This document shows positions 54,103 through 63,102 of a DNA stretch of 64,000 nt, piece by piece; the stretch's first letter is position 1, and every line of letters starts with the position of its first letter. A program made the position numbers and the translations under genes. The stretch lies in the NCBI RefSeq assembly GCF_900104955.1, contig NZ_FNSI01000001.1:592001-656000 (forward strand). Reading direction: 5' to 3'. The stretch is from Beijerinckia sp. 28-YEA-48. Lineage in GTDB: Bacteria > Pseudomonadota > Alphaproteobacteria > Rhizobiales > Beijerinckiaceae. Under the pieces are notes generated by a model that was given only the letters and a program-made list of their open reading frames with translations, was not told the origin of the DNA and made no database searches.

Positions 54103-54318
54103 GACCGTTTCCTCATTTGTTCTTTGACCGAAGCCGGCGCCAACTTATGTGGATGTCCAGCTGAATTCAATGTCTTCGGCCGGGCATTGACAGTGGATGT
54201 TCCACCTGGTGGGCCGCTAGACGGTCCCGCGAGCGCATGGCAAGAACCGCTTATAGGCGTCGATCAAGAACGGAATGAGGAGGGCTTGATCGACGGGGCC
54301 GTCATAAAGGGGGAGGTT
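54103..54318. promoter_or_regulatory. 216-base divergent region, SDR / M24-fold gene
   Basis: It should hold both promoters. TTGACA occurs at 54187-54192 but no -10 lies at a suitable distance. No clear palindrome or other element was found. Confidence 0.3.
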
Positions 54319-55515
54319 ATGAACGCAATCGCCGAACGGATCGTCGCGCCAATTTCGACGGGCGAGCTGGAAAGACGCTGGAAGCTCGTGCGCGGGGCGA
54401 TGAAGGCGCGCAACATTGATGTTCTGATCATGCAGAACAACAATGATTTCATGGGCGGCTATGTCAAATATTTCACCGATATTCCCGCGACAAACGGCTA
54501 TCCGCTGACCGTGATTTTTCCGCGTGACGATGAGATGACCGTGATTATTCAGGGTCCCTTCGGCATGGATACTCCTGTTGCAGCTGGCGATCCATTGTAT
54601 CGCGGTGTCAAACGCCTCATGGGCGTGCCCGGTTATGCCAGCGCATCCTATTGCAAGCACTATGACGCGGAACTGGCGGAGAAGGCGCTGTCTGCCCACA
54701 CGCGCGCCACGATTGGGCTCGTGGGCACGTCATCCATGCCCTATGCCTTCGTCGACTATCTGCAGCGCGGCAAGCTGTCGAATTCGGTCTTCGTCGATGC
54801 AGCCGATCTGGTCGATGAAATCCGCGCCATCAAAAGCACCGAGGAAATCGCCGTAATGCGGGCGACCTGCGCCATGCAGGACATGCAGATGGAGGCGGCG
54901 TTCAAAGCCGTCGGGCCAGGCAAGAGGGACATCGAGGTGATGTCGGCGGCCCGCCACGCGGGCACATGCGTGGGCAGCGAACAAGGCTGGTATATGAGCG
55001 CGTCGGGCCCGGTGGGGACGGCTGCGGTGATGTCGCCACCGCATTTGCAGAACCGCATCATCAGGGCCGGCGATCAATATACGATCCTGATCGAAAACAA
55101 TGGTGCCGGCGGTTATTACACCGAACTGGGCCGGACTTGCGTGCTTGGTAAAGCCTCTCAGGAGATGAAGGACGAATTTGCCTTCGTCCTGGAGGCGCGC
55201 CAGCACACGTTGAACCTGCTGAAGCCAGGCGCCTCCTGCAAGGACATCTGGGAGGCGCACAACGCCTTCATGAAGAAGAATGGCCGGCCGCCGGAAGAGC
55301 GGCTTTACTGTCACAGCCAGGGCTATGACATGGTCGAGCGGCCGCTGGTACGCTTTGATGAGACCATGACCATCGAAGCCAATATGATCGTGTCGGTGCA
55401 TCCTACCTATGTGACGTCGACGACCTACAGCTGGGCTTGCGACAACTTCCTTGTCACCGACAAGGGCACTGAGCGTCTGCATAAATCCCCGGAGAAGATC
55501 ACCGAGCTCGGCTGA
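54319..55515 (+). CDS. M24-fold (Xaa-Pro peptidase/creatinase-like) protein with altered metal ligands
   Basis: The 398-residue protein has the two-domain creatinase/prolidase layout: N-terminal domain (about 1-150, MQNNNDFMGGYVKYFTD) and pita-bread domain (about 160-395, VDEIRAIKSTEEIAVMR). The usual Asp-Asp-His-Glu-Glu metal set is changed: the first Asp positions read LIENNGAGGYYTELGR, the His region CHSQGYD is kept, and the last two acids read VSVHP and CDNFLV. GGGAGG precedes ATG 54319. Such changes occur in creatinase-like non-peptidases, so a C-N hydrolase or lyase role is more likely than dipeptide cleavage. A terminator hairpin overlaps its end. Confidence 0.82.
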   Translation: MNAIAERIVAPISTGELERRWKLVRGAMKARNIDVLIMQNNNDFMGGYVKYFTDIPATNGYPLTVIFPRDDEMTVIIQGPFGMDTPVAAGDPLYRGVKRLMGVPGYASASYCKHYDAELAEKALSAHTRATIGLVGTSSMPYAFVDYLQRGKLSNSVFVDAADLVDEIRAIKSTEEIAVMRATCAMQDMQMEAAFKAVGPGKRDIEVMSAARHAGTCVGSEQGWYMSASGPVGTAAVMSPPHLQNRIIRAGDQYTILIENNGAGGYYTELGRTCVLGKASQEMKDEFAFVLEARQHTLNLLKPGASCKDIWEAHNAFMKKNGRPPEERLYCHSQGYDMVERPLVRFDETMTIEANMIVSVHPTYVTSTTYSWACDNFLVTDKGTERLHKSPEKITELG

Positions 55516-55522
55516 GCTCGGT
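55501..55522. terminator. Terminator hairpin between M24-fold gene and IclR gene
   Basis: ACCGAGCTC and GAGCTCGGT pair perfectly around GGCT and are followed by GGGATTATTT. The stem covers the last codons and stop of the M24-fold gene, and the IclR gene ends 5 bases beyond it. Confidence 0.7.
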
Positions 55523-55526
55523 GGGA

Positions 55527-56315
55527 TTATTTAACGAGCAGCTTTTTCATGCGTTCGCGGAAGTTCAGCAGCGCCTGTTCAAGGACAGGCCGCTGCTGGG
55601 CAAAACGCTGTTCCGGGACCGGGATTGAAATGGCGACTGGGCGACCGAAACTGTCGAGCAGAGCGGTGCCGACGGCGTTGATGCCTTCGCCATGCTCGCC
55701 GAGGTCATAGGCGAGATGGCTTTTACGCGCGCGATCAAGTTCGCGTAGCAACCCCTTGCGATCTGTAAGGGCGTAGTTTGTATGTTCGGCGACGCTGCGA
55801 TCGATCAGGTCGTTCATGTCTTCGCCAGCGAAACAAGACAGAATCGCCTTGCCATTCGACGTGCAATGCAGGGGGAAGCGTTCGCCCACAGCTGAGAGGG
55901 CGACAAGCCTCTGCTTGCCTTGCACCTGATCGACGAACATCGCCGATGCACCTGACAGAACCGAAAGATCGACGGTCTCGCCGACCTCATCGCCCAACGC
56001 GCGCAGATGCGGCGCGATGATCTCGGTTGTCGTGGAGCCTGCTGTCGCCGCCAGGCGAACGAGACCGGGGCCGATGCGGACACCTGAACCAGTGCTGCTT
56101 GTTGAAACGAAACCTTCCGCGGCGAGAGCGCCGACGATGCGCTGTACCGTGGAGCGGGCCAGGCTGACACGCTTGGCGATCTGTCCGAGGCTCAGGCCAT
56201 CGGGCTTGTCTTCGAGCGTGCGCAGCACGTTCGCCGCGCGGGCGATAACCTGAATGCCACCATGCGAGCGTCGCGCGGTCGCCGGGCTTGTTCGGCCAAA
56301 AGACACAGTGGGCAT
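55527..56315 (-). CDS. IclR-family transcriptional regulator
   Basis: The 262-residue protein has the IclR winged helix (LSLGQIAKRVSLARSTVQRI, about 38-60) and the C-terminal GAF-like effector domain (about 90-255, with LHCTSNGKAILS). GAGGAACGG precedes the ATG. IclR proteins control aromatic and carboxylic-acid catabolic operons. It is divergent from the cyclase-cupin-SDR-HCDH-transporter operon across 191 bases that hold two palindromes over a plausible promoter, so it is the likely local regulator. Confidence 0.93.
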   Translation of the reverse strand: MPTVSFGRTSPATARRSHGGIQVIARAANVLRTLEDKPDGLSLGQIAKRVSLARSTVQRIVGALAAEGFVSTSSTGSGVRIGPGLVRLAATAGSTTTEIIAPHLRALGDEVGETVDLSVLSGASAMFVDQVQGKQRLVALSAVGERFPLHCTSNGKAILSCFAGEDMNDLIDRSVAEHTNYALTDRKGLLRELDRARKSHLAYDLGEHGEGINAVGTALLDSFGRPVAISIPVPEQRFAQQRPVLEQALLNFRERMKKLLVK

Positions 56316-56390
56316 TCCGTTCCTCAGTCATGTCGCGTTGTTGAGTTCATGTACCGCATAGCGAGCGGCAAAATCTGCATGAACCGCTTC

Positions 56391-56405
56391 GTGGTCATTG
56401 ACCAC
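56391..56405. promoter_or_regulatory. Palindrome over the -35 region, candidate IclR site 1
   Basis: GTGGTCA-T-TGACCAC is a perfect 7+1+7 palindrome. It contains the TTGACC that can serve as the -35 of the rightward operon. Confidence 0.55.
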
Positions 56406-56426
56406 TATATGATACACTTGTATCGT
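56398..56426 (+). promoter_or_regulatory. Candidate promoter of the cyclase operon
   Basis: TTGACC (56398-56403) and TATCGT (56421-56426) are 17 bases apart, with a leader of about 75 bases to the cyclase ATG. Both hexamers are covered by palindromes. Confidence 0.4.
56409..56426. promoter_or_regulatory. Palindrome over the -10 region, candidate IclR site 2
   Basis: ATGATAC-ACTT-GTATCGT is an inverted repeat with one mismatch (GATAC/GTATC core). Its centre is about 19-20 bases from that of site 1, about two helical turns, so two dimers could bind on one face. Confidence 0.5.
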
Positions 56427-56506
56427 ATTATGAAAATCGGCTAAACGCCAACTGCATTTTTCAACTCGCGCCAAGAGGGCGCCGTGCAGAGAGGGAGGAC
56501 TGATCG

Positions 56507-57349
56507 ATGTCGATCACGGTTCGCGGCATTAAGTTCGACAGCAATCTCGACAATCCGATGGGCTTGAAGTTTTACAACCTGTCTCATCGCTTCGGATATC
56601 AGTCGCCGAACTGGCCGTATTTCGAAGACGTGAAGATCGAGCGCATCCATTACATGGCGAAGTCGGGCGTGCTGTCGCAGCGCATTACCACCAGCATGCA
56701 CAATACCACTCACATCGACGCCCCGGCGCATGTGGTGGCGGGCACGCCCTTTATCGATGAAGTGCCGTTGCCGCATTTCTTCGGCTCGGGCATCGTCATC
56801 TCGCTGCCGAAGAAGCAATGGGAATCGATCACCTATGACGATCTCGAAAAGGCAGCTGGCAAGATTGTCCGTCCCGGCGATGTGGTGATCGTCAACACCG
56901 GTTGGCACCACATTTACGAGGACAACGAAGATTATTTCGCGCGTGCGCCGGGCTTCGTTTCGTCGGCCGGACATTGGTTCGTCGAGAAGAAGGTGAAGGT
57001 TGTCGGCCATGACACCCAGGCCAACGATCATCCGTTGGCCACCGCCATCGGCCCGCACCGCAATGGTCCGCTGCTGCCGCACCTGGCTGAGGAATACAAG
57101 CAATGGTCCGGCGGTCGCGACTGGAAGGATGACTTCCCGGAATGGGAGCCGGTGCATCGCATTCTGTTCAAGAATGGCATCCTCGGCATTGAGAACGTCG
57201 GTGGCGATCTCGACGCGGTGACCGGCAAACGCGTCACCTTCGCGTTCTTCCCGTGGAATTGGGATCGCGGTGACGGCTGCATCATCCGTCTCGTCGCCAT
57301 CACCGACCCGGGCCAGGCTTATCGGATCGAGAAGGGGGAGGCCTTCTAA
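56507..57349 (+). CDS. Cyclase-family metal-dependent hydrolase (KynB/isatin hydrolase-like)
   Basis: The 280-residue protein belongs to PF04199. The metal-binding signature appears as HNTTHIDAPAHVVAG (family form HxGTHxDxPxH; the Gly is Asn-Thr here), with GDVVIVNTGWHHIYE and GHDTQANDHP later. Members hydrolyse formamides or cyclic amides (kynurenine formamidase, isatin hydrolase). AGAGGGAGG precedes the ATG. It opens the IclR-associated operon and overlaps the cupin gene as TAATG. A ring-opening or amide-hydrolysis step is a fair inference. Confidence 0.9.
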   Translation: MSITVRGIKFDSNLDNPMGLKFYNLSHRFGYQSPNWPYFEDVKIERIHYMAKSGVLSQRITTSMHNTTHIDAPAHVVAGTPFIDEVPLPHFFGSGIVISLPKKQWESITYDDLEKAAGKIVRPGDVVIVNTGWHHIYEDNEDYFARAPGFVSSAGHWFVEKKVKVVGHDTQANDHPLATAIGPHRNGPLLPHLAEEYKQWSGGRDWKDDFPEWEPVHRILFKNGILGIENVGGDLDAVTGKRVTFAFFPWNWDRGDGCIIRLVAITDPGQAYRIEKGEAF

Positions 57350-57702
57350 TGCTGGTCAAGCGCTATCAGGACGCCAAGCCCTATGAGGCGGCCAATCACC
57401 GTGAGGTGAAAGGCCTACGCCTGCAAGGATTCGAGAAAGGCGGGCCGACCAATCAATGGGTCGGCCTCTCCCACTTCCTTCCTGGTGGCGGCGCCGGGCC
57501 AGATTCGACGCCGTTCGAGAAGATCTATGTGGTCGTCGAAGGCGAGATGACGGTGATCATCGGCGGGCAGGAGACCGTGCTGAAGAAGTTCGACTCTTGC
57601 ACGATCGCACCCAACGAAGTGCGCGAGATCATCAATCGCACGAACCATGTCTGCGTGATGATGGTCGTCATTCCCTATCCGCCGGGGTACAAGCATGAGT
57701 GA
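57349..57702 (+). CDS. Small cupin-domain protein
   Basis: The 117-residue single cupin has a glycine-rich GGGAGPDSTPFEKIYVVVEGE first motif and a DSCTIAPNEVREIIN second motif. In the first motif the usual HxH is replaced (GPDSTPFEK), with only part of the metal set left, so it may bind metal weakly or act as a non-metal isomerase or binding protein. TAATG coupling to the cyclase and an 8-base overlap with the SDR gene show it is a tight operon member. Confidence 0.85.
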   Translation: MLVKRYQDAKPYEAANHREVKGLRLQGFEKGGPTNQWVGLSHFLPGGGAGPDSTPFEKIYVVVEGEMTVIIGGQETVLKKFDSCTIAPNEVREIINRTNHVCVMMVVIPYPPGYKHE

Positions 57703-58495
57703 TTATCTCAAGAATCCGCTGTCGCTCTTTGACGTGAAGGGCAAAGTTGCCGTCATCACCGGGGCGTCGGGCGCCTTCGGTGCGTTGGCGGCGCAGATTT
57801 TGGCGGGAGCAGGCTGCAAACTAGTGCTCACCGCCGGCAAGAAAGCCGATCTCGACGCAGTAACGAAAGGCTGCGTCGAAGCCGGTGCCGAAGTCGAGGC
57901 GCTCAACGTGCGTCCCTCGACCGAAGCGGCCTGCGACGGCATTATTGCCGCGGCGGTCAAGCGTTTCGGTCGGGTTGATATTCTTGTCGTCGCTTCTGGC
58001 AAGAATGACGTGGCGAAGATCGTCGATATGGCGCCCGAGCGTTTTCTCGACGTCATGGATGCCAATGTCACGCAATCCTGGCTGATGGCGAAAGCCTGTT
58101 CCAAGCAGATGCTGGCGCAAGGGCAGGGCGGCAAGATCGTGCTGATGTCTTCAGCCCGTGGTCTGCTCGGCCATCCGGCTGGCTATACGGCCTATTGCGC
58201 GTCCAAATCGGCGGTCGATGGCATGACCAAGGCGCTCGGCTGCGAATTGGGGCCAACGGGAATCACTGTCAACGCTATTGCGCCGACGGTGTTCCGCTCG
58301 CCGCTGACGGCGTGGATGTTCGAAGACAACGACAACGCCAAGGCGGTGCGCAGTGGCTTCCTGTCGCGTGTGCCGAAGGGACGTCTGGGCGAGCCGGAAG
58401 ATCTCGCCGGTCCGCTGTTGTTCCTAGCGTCGAAGGCTTCGGATTTTTACACCGGGCACATCCTTTACGCTGATGGCGGCTATACGGCGGGGTAG
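57695..58495 (+). CDS. Short-chain dehydrogenase/reductase
   Basis: The 266-residue SDR has TGASGAFGALAA, the catalytic Ser in LMSSARGLLG and YTAYCASK (YxxxK). It starts 8 bases before the cupin stop and is followed by the 3-hydroxyacyl-CoA dehydrogenase-like gene after 3 bases. It is one redox step of the operon; the substrate is unknown. Confidence 0.93.
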   Translation: MSDYLKNPLSLFDVKGKVAVITGASGAFGALAAQILAGAGCKLVLTAGKKADLDAVTKGCVEAGAEVEALNVRPSTEAACDGIIAAAVKRFGRVDILVVASGKNDVAKIVDMAPERFLDVMDANVTQSWLMAKACSKQMLAQGQGGKIVLMSSARGLLGHPAGYTAYCASKSAVDGMTKALGCELGPTGITVNAIAPTVFRSPLTAWMFEDNDNAKAVRSGFLSRVPKGRLGEPEDLAGPLLFLASKASDFYTGHILYADGGYTAG

Positions 58496-58498
58496 GTC

Positions 58499-59425
58499 AT
58501 GGCAGCCAAGCAAAAGATCGCGGTGATCGGTGCTGGTCTTATGGGCCATGGCATCGCGCAGGTATTCGCCGTCGCCGGCCATCAGGTTGCCATTACCGAT
58601 CCGGTGCCGGCGGCCTTGCAGCTGGCGCCGGAGAAGATCGTCCGCAATCTGAAGGATATGAAGCTTGATCCGTCGGCGGTGGAGCGTATCTCGCTGCATA
58701 CTGCATTAGCGGATGCGGTTGCGGGCGCTGATGTGGTTTTCGAGGCGGCGCTCGAAAACATGGAGTTGAAGCAGAAGCTCTTTGCCGAAATCGAAGCGGC
58801 CGCGCCGCCGGATGCGATCCTGGCGTCGAACACGTCGGTGATGCCGATCACGCAGATCATGGCGAATATTCGCAATAAGTCGCGGGCGCTCGGCACCCAT
58901 TGGTGGAACCCGCCTTATCTGGTGCCGCTGGTCGAAGTGGTGCGCACCGTCGATGTGTCGGACAAAGTGGTGGCGGAGATGATGGCGCTGCTCGCTTCGG
59001 TCGGCAAAACGCCAGTCGAAGTGAAGAAGGATGTGCCAGGCTTCGTCGGTAACAGGTTGCAGCATGCGCTCTGGCGCGAAGCTATTGCCATTATCGAGGA
59101 AGGCATCTGCGATGCCGCCATGGTCGACCAGGTGGTGAAAGCCAGTTTCGGTCGCCGCCTGCCGGTGTTGGGTCCGATCGAGAATGCCGACATGGTTGGC
59201 ACCGATCTGACCTTGGCGATCCACCAGCAAGTGCTGCCCTATATCGACAGCCGGCCGGCGCCATCGCCGCTCCTGGAAGAGAAAGTCAAGAATGGTCAGC
59301 TTGGTTTCAAGAGCGGGGAGGGATTCCGCTCATGGACCGAAGCCGAACAGAATGCGCTGCGCAAAAAAGTGCTGGACCATCTGATGGAGATGGACGCGAA
59401 GGAGCGCACCGTCAAGGAAGAGTAA
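58499..59425 (+). CDS. 3-hydroxyacyl-CoA dehydrogenase-family protein
   Basis: The 308-residue protein has the NAD fold GAGLMGHGIAQ, SNTSVMP and the HCDH domain. The catalytic segment reads GTHWWNPPYLVPLVEV, closer to the lambda-crystallin/L-gulonate dehydrogenase branch (HPxNPPYxxPLVE) than to FadB/PaaH (HFFNPPPVM), so it may act on a free 3-hydroxy acid rather than a CoA ester. It is the fourth enzyme gene before the transporter. Confidence 0.92.
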   Translation: MAAKQKIAVIGAGLMGHGIAQVFAVAGHQVAITDPVPAALQLAPEKIVRNLKDMKLDPSAVERISLHTALADAVAGADVVFEAALENMELKQKLFAEIEAAAPPDAILASNTSVMPITQIMANIRNKSRALGTHWWNPPYLVPLVEVVRTVDVSDKVVAEMMALLASVGKTPVEVKKDVPGFVGNRLQHALWREAIAIIEEGICDAAMVDQVVKASFGRRLPVLGPIENADMVGTDLTLAIHQQVLPYIDSRPAPSPLLEEKVKNGQLGFKSGEGFRSWTEAEQNALRKKVLDHLMEMDAKERTVKEE

Positions 59426-59471
59426 CGCTAAGCAAGCATAACACTGGTGGCGCTGTCACAAGGAGGGTGGG

Positions 59472-60767
59472 ATGAGGGAGAACGATAAGACGAATACGAC
59501 GGGCGGCGCGACGCGGCGTCAGGTTGTCCGTGCCGGAGCCGCGGTTCTGGCGGCGCCCGCGATCTTGCGGGCGATTCCAGCCAACGCGCAGAGCCGAACC
59601 CTGAAGATCGGTTTCGTCAGTCCGCGCAGCGGGCCACTCGCTGGTTTTGCCGAAGCGGATGAATTCATTCTGGCGCAGGTGCGCCAGATGATCGGCCAGG
59701 GCATTACCAACAATGGTGTGCGCTATCCCGTCGAGATCATCGTCAAGGATAGTCAATCTAACCCCAATCGCGCCGCTGAAGTCGCAGCCGAACTGATCAA
59801 TGGCGACAAAGTCGATATCATCACCGCCATTGCCGCGCCGGAGACGACCAATCCTGTTGCCGACCAGGCGGAAGCCAACGAGATTCCCTGCATCACGACG
59901 AACTGCCCATGGCAGCCGTATTTCTTCGGCCGTAACGGCGATCCGAAGAAGGGCTTTGATTGGACCTATCATTTCTTCTGGGGGCTGGAAGACGTGATCG
60001 CGGCTTTCCTGAGCATGTGGGATGAACTGCCGACCAACAAGGTTGTCGGCGGCATCTTTCCCAACGATGCGGATGGTAATGCTTGGGGCGATCCCAAGAT
60101 CGGTCTGCCGCCAGCTTTGGCCAAGGCTGGCTATAAGCTGATCGACACCGGCCGCTATACGCCGATGTCGAACGATTTCACCGCGCAAATCTCGGCCTAT
60201 AAGCAGGCCGGCTGTGAGATCGTGACCGGCAATATGATTCCGCCGGACTTTGCAACGTTCTGGGCGCAATGCGCCCAGCAGGGCTTCAAGCCGAAGATTG
60301 TCACCATCGGCAAGGCGCTGCTGTTCCCCTCTGTCGTCAACAATCTTGGCGACCGTGGCGATGGCTTGTCTTCGGAAATCTGGTGGGGGCCGACGCATCC
60401 GTTCAAGTCGAGCCTCACCGGGCAATCGGCCAAGGACCTGACGGATGCCTATATGGCTGCCACCAAGCGGCCGTGGACGCAGCCGATCGGCTTCACCCAT
60501 TCGCTTTTCGAGGTGACGCTCGACGTGCTCAAGCGTGCCAAGGATCTGAAGAGCCCCAAGTCGATCCTCGCCGCGATCACCGAAACGAATGTGAACACGA
60601 TTGTTGGCCCGATCAAATGGGGCAATGGTCCGGTGAAGAATGTCACCAAGACGGAGTTGGTCGCCGGCCAGTGGGTCAAGGGGCCGAATGGCTTTGATCT
60701 GGTGATCACCACCAATAAGCCGGCGCCGGATATTCCGGTTGGCGGCAAGTTGAAACCGCTGGCCTGA
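59472..60767 (+). CDS. ABC transporter substrate-binding protein, Liv family (system 2)
   Basis: The 431-residue protein starts with a Tat-like leader (TRRQVVRAGAAVLAAPAIL, cleavage after ANAQS region, about residue 38) and continues as a type I binding protein (LKIGFVSPRSGPLAGFAEAD, GDKVDIITAIAAPETTNPVAD). AAGGAGGG precedes the ATG. It differs clearly from the binding protein at 28653, so the two transporters take up different compounds. Likely ligands are the substrates of the upstream enzymes. Confidence 0.92.
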   Translation: MRENDKTNTTGGATRRQVVRAGAAVLAAPAILRAIPANAQSRTLKIGFVSPRSGPLAGFAEADEFILAQVRQMIGQGITNNGVRYPVEIIVKDSQSNPNRAAEVAAELINGDKVDIITAIAAPETTNPVADQAEANEIPCITTNCPWQPYFFGRNGDPKKGFDWTYHFFWGLEDVIAAFLSMWDELPTNKVVGGIFPNDADGNAWGDPKIGLPPALAKAGYKLIDTGRYTPMSNDFTAQISAYKQAGCEIVTGNMIPPDFATFWAQCAQQGFKPKIVTIGKALLFPSVVNNLGDRGDGLSSEIWWGPTHPFKSSLTGQSAKDLTDAYMAATKRPWTQPIGFTHSLFEVTLDVLKRAKDLKSPKSILAAITETNVNTIVGPIKWGNGPVKNVTKTELVAGQWVKGPNGFDLVITTNKPAPDIPVGGKLKPLA

Positions 60768-60804
60768 CGAACTTGCCGGACGAACAGGAAACGGTGGCGT
60801 CGCC

Positions 60805-61533
60805 ATGACTGCTATTCTCACGCTCGAAAAGCTGAGCAAGCGCTTTGGCGCCGTCACCGTGGCGGACGCTCTTGATCTGACCTTGGCTCCGGGCGAGGCG
60901 CTCGGGATCATTGGGCCGAACGGGGCCGGCAAGACCTCTTTGTTCAATATGATTGCCGGCGCGATCAAGCCGAACAGCGGCCGTGTTCTGTTCGAGGAAC
61001 GGGATATCACGGCGCTATCGCCAGCGCAGCGCTGTCGCATAGGTATCGGCCGTTCATTCCAGATCCCGCAACCGTTTTCGGGCCTGACGGTGTTCGAGAA
61101 TCTTTGCGTGTCCGGCTTCTTCGGCAATACGCGCTCGAACATCGATGTGACCCAGCGCTGTGTCGAGGTTTTGGAACTGACCGGTCTTCTACCAAAAGCC
61201 AATGTGGTGGCCGCTTCGCTCTCCTTGCTGGAGCGCAAGCGGCTCGAACTGGCGCGGGCGTTGGCCGGCAACCCGAAGCTCCTTCTGCTCGATGAAATCG
61301 CCGGTGGCCTGACGCCGCATGAATGCGAGGAATTGGTGATCGCCATTTTGAAAGTGCGTGAGACCGGTGTCGCCATCATCTGGATCGAACATGTGGTGCA
61401 TGCGCTGTTGGCGACCATCGACCGGTTGATGGTCCTAAACCAGGGGCGCAAGCTGATGGACGGCGATCCTAAGATGGTCATGGGCAGCCGCGAAGTGCGC
61501 GAAATCTATCTCGGGGTCGAGGCCGATGCCTGA
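60805..61533 (+). CDS. ABC transporter ATP-binding protein, LivG type (system 2)
   Basis: The 242-residue ATPase has Walker A GPNGAGKTS, the signature region LSLLERKRLELARAL (a variant found in one LivG subgroup) and Walker B LLLLDEIAGGL. It begins 37 bases after the binding protein and overlaps the LivF-type gene by 8 bases. Confidence 0.93.
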   Translation: MTAILTLEKLSKRFGAVTVADALDLTLAPGEALGIIGPNGAGKTSLFNMIAGAIKPNSGRVLFEERDITALSPAQRCRIGIGRSFQIPQPFSGLTVFENLCVSGFFGNTRSNIDVTQRCVEVLELTGLLPKANVVAASLSLLERKRLELARALAGNPKLLLLDEIAGGLTPHECEELVIAILKVRETGVAIIWIEHVVHALLATIDRLMVLNQGRKLMDGDPKMVMGSREVREIYLGVEADA

Positions 61534-62233
61534 GACTAAATTGCTCGAAGTCAGAAACCTCGATGCGTTTTACGGGGCATTTCAGGCGCTGTTTGGCATC
61601 AGCCTGTATGCGGCGCGTGGTGAAACATTGGCGATCATCGGCGCCAACAGCGCCGGCAAGTCGACCCTGATGAAGGCGATCGTTGGTCTCGTGACGACCC
61701 GCAATGCGGAAATCTGTTTTGGCGGGGGGGAACTCGCCGGCCGGCCGACACAGCAGATCGTGCGTCAGGGCATTGCCCTGGTGCCGGAAGGGCGTCGTTT
61801 GTTTCGCTCGCTCTCGGTGGAGGAGAACCTGCTCGTTGGCGGACATCTGCATCGCCCCGGGCCGTGGTCGCTGGCTGCGATTTATGATCTCTTTCCAGTG
61901 CTTGGAGAGAAGCGTCATCAACCATCAACGTCGCTCTCCGGTGGCCAGCAGCAGATGGTCGCCATCGGTCGGGCGTTGATGGCCAATCCGGATCTGGTGT
62001 TGATCGACGAATTGAGCCTTGGTCTCGCGCCGATCGTCATCCGCGATATCTATGCGGCTCTGCCGCGCGTCACGGCGGCGGGAACCTCCGCCATTATTGT
62101 TGAACAGGATACGTCGCAGGCGCTGGCGGTGGCCAATCGCGTCTATTGCTTGCGCGGCGGACGGATCACGCTGGAGGGCACGCCAGCTTCCTTGACGCGC
62201 GATGCCATTTCTGCAGCCTATTTCGGGGTGTGA
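61526..62233 (+). CDS. ABC transporter ATP-binding protein, LivF type (system 2)
   Basis: The 235-residue ATPase has Walker [10 protein letters not shown], signature [15 protein letters not shown] and Walker [11 protein letters not shown]. It overlaps both neighbours (8 bases upstream, 1 base downstream), so translation is coupled. Confidence 0.93.
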   Translation: MPETKLLEVRNLDAFYGAFQALFGISLYAARGETLAIIGANSAGKSTLMKAIVGLVTTRNAEICFGGGELAGRPTQQIVRQGIALVPEGRRLFRSLSVEENLLVGGHLHRPGPWSLAAIYDLFPVLGEKRHQPSTSLSGGQQQMVAIGRALMANPDLVLIDELSLGLAPIVIRDIYAALPRVTAAGTSAIIVEQDTSQALAVANRVYCLRGGRITLEGTPASLTRDAISAAYFGV

Positions 62234-63102
62234 TGATGGAATGGGCTAATGTGATCTTGCAGGGCATTCTGGTAGGCGGGCTCTACGCGCTGTTTGCCAC
62301 CGGCCTGTCGCTGATCTTCGGCGTCATGCGGCTGGTCAATATTGCCCATGGCGATTTGATTGTTCTGGCTGCTTATGTGGCGATGCTGTGTGTGACGCAG
62401 ACCTCGATCCACCCGCTGGTGGCGATCTTTCTGGTGGCGCCGGTGATGGCGGTCGCCGGTTATGGCTTGCAGCGAATCTTGTTCAATCGGACGCTCGGCG
62501 CCGACCTGCTGCCGCCGCTACTGGTCAGTTTCGGTCTGTCGGTGATCATTCAGAACGTTCTGTTGCAGGTCTTCACCGCCGATAGCCGCAAGCTGAACGC
62601 CGGCGCCATCGAAACCGCCACTCTGCCGCTCGTCAATGGTCTGTCGGTGGGGGTTCTGCCATTGTTGATGTTCGTCGCTGCGGTTGTGATCATCGCCGCT
62701 TTGCAGTTCATGTTCTATTCGCTGCCGATTGGGCGGGCGCTGCGCGCCACGTCGGATGATCCGGAGGTGGCGCGGTTGATGGGCTATGACAATCGCCATC
62801 TCTTCGCAGTGGCGATGGCGCTGTCGCTTGCTGTCGTCGCTGTGGCCGGTGTCTTTCTAGCTGTGCGCTCCAATTTCGATCCGGCGCTCGGACCGTCACG
62901 ATTGATCTATGGATTCGAGGCGGTGATCATCGGTGGTCTCGGCAATCTGTGGGGCACTTTGGCGGGTGGCGTTATCCTCGGTGTTGCCCAGGCCATCGGC
63001 GCCAAGATTGATCCGGGCTGGCAATTGCTGGCGGGCCATTTGGTTTTTCTCGCTGTCCTGGCATTTCGGCCGGAAGGGCTATTTCCGAAGGTGGAAGGAT
63101 GA
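62233..63102 (+). CDS. ABC transporter permease, LivH type (system 2)
   Basis: A 289-residue membrane protein with about 8 hydrophobic segments and LivH signatures (FGVMRLVNIAHGDLIVLAAY; GRALRATSDDPEVARLMGYD, the ATPase-contact loop). The ATG at 62233 overlaps the LivF stop (TGATG); the longer frame back to 62146 is an out-of-frame shadow of the ATPase. It ends as ATGA with the LivM-type gene. Confidence 0.93.
   Translation: MMEWANVILQGILVGGLYALFATGLSLIFGVMRLVNIAHGDLIVLAAYVAMLCVTQTSIHPLVAIFLVAPVMAVAGYGLQRILFNRTLGADLLPPLLVSFGLSVIIQNVLLQVFTADSRKLNAGAIETATLPLVNGLSVGVLPLLMFVAAVVIIAALQFMFYSLPIGRALRATSDDPEVARLMGYDNRHLFAVAMALSLAVVAVAGVFLAVRSNFDPALGPSRLIYGFEAVIIGGLGNLWGTLAGGVILGVAQAIGAKIDPGWQLLAGHLVFLAVLAFRPEGLFPKVEG

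Noticed and set aside
54187-54192. TTGACA as -35 of the M24-fold gene
   Set aside because: No -10-like hexamer at 15-19 bases downstream.
59412-61481. 689-codon minus-strand open frame
   Set aside because: It lies opposite the well-supported binding protein and LivG-type ATPase genes; its translation is Arg/Pro/Ser-rich without motifs. Long antisense frames are common at this G+C content.
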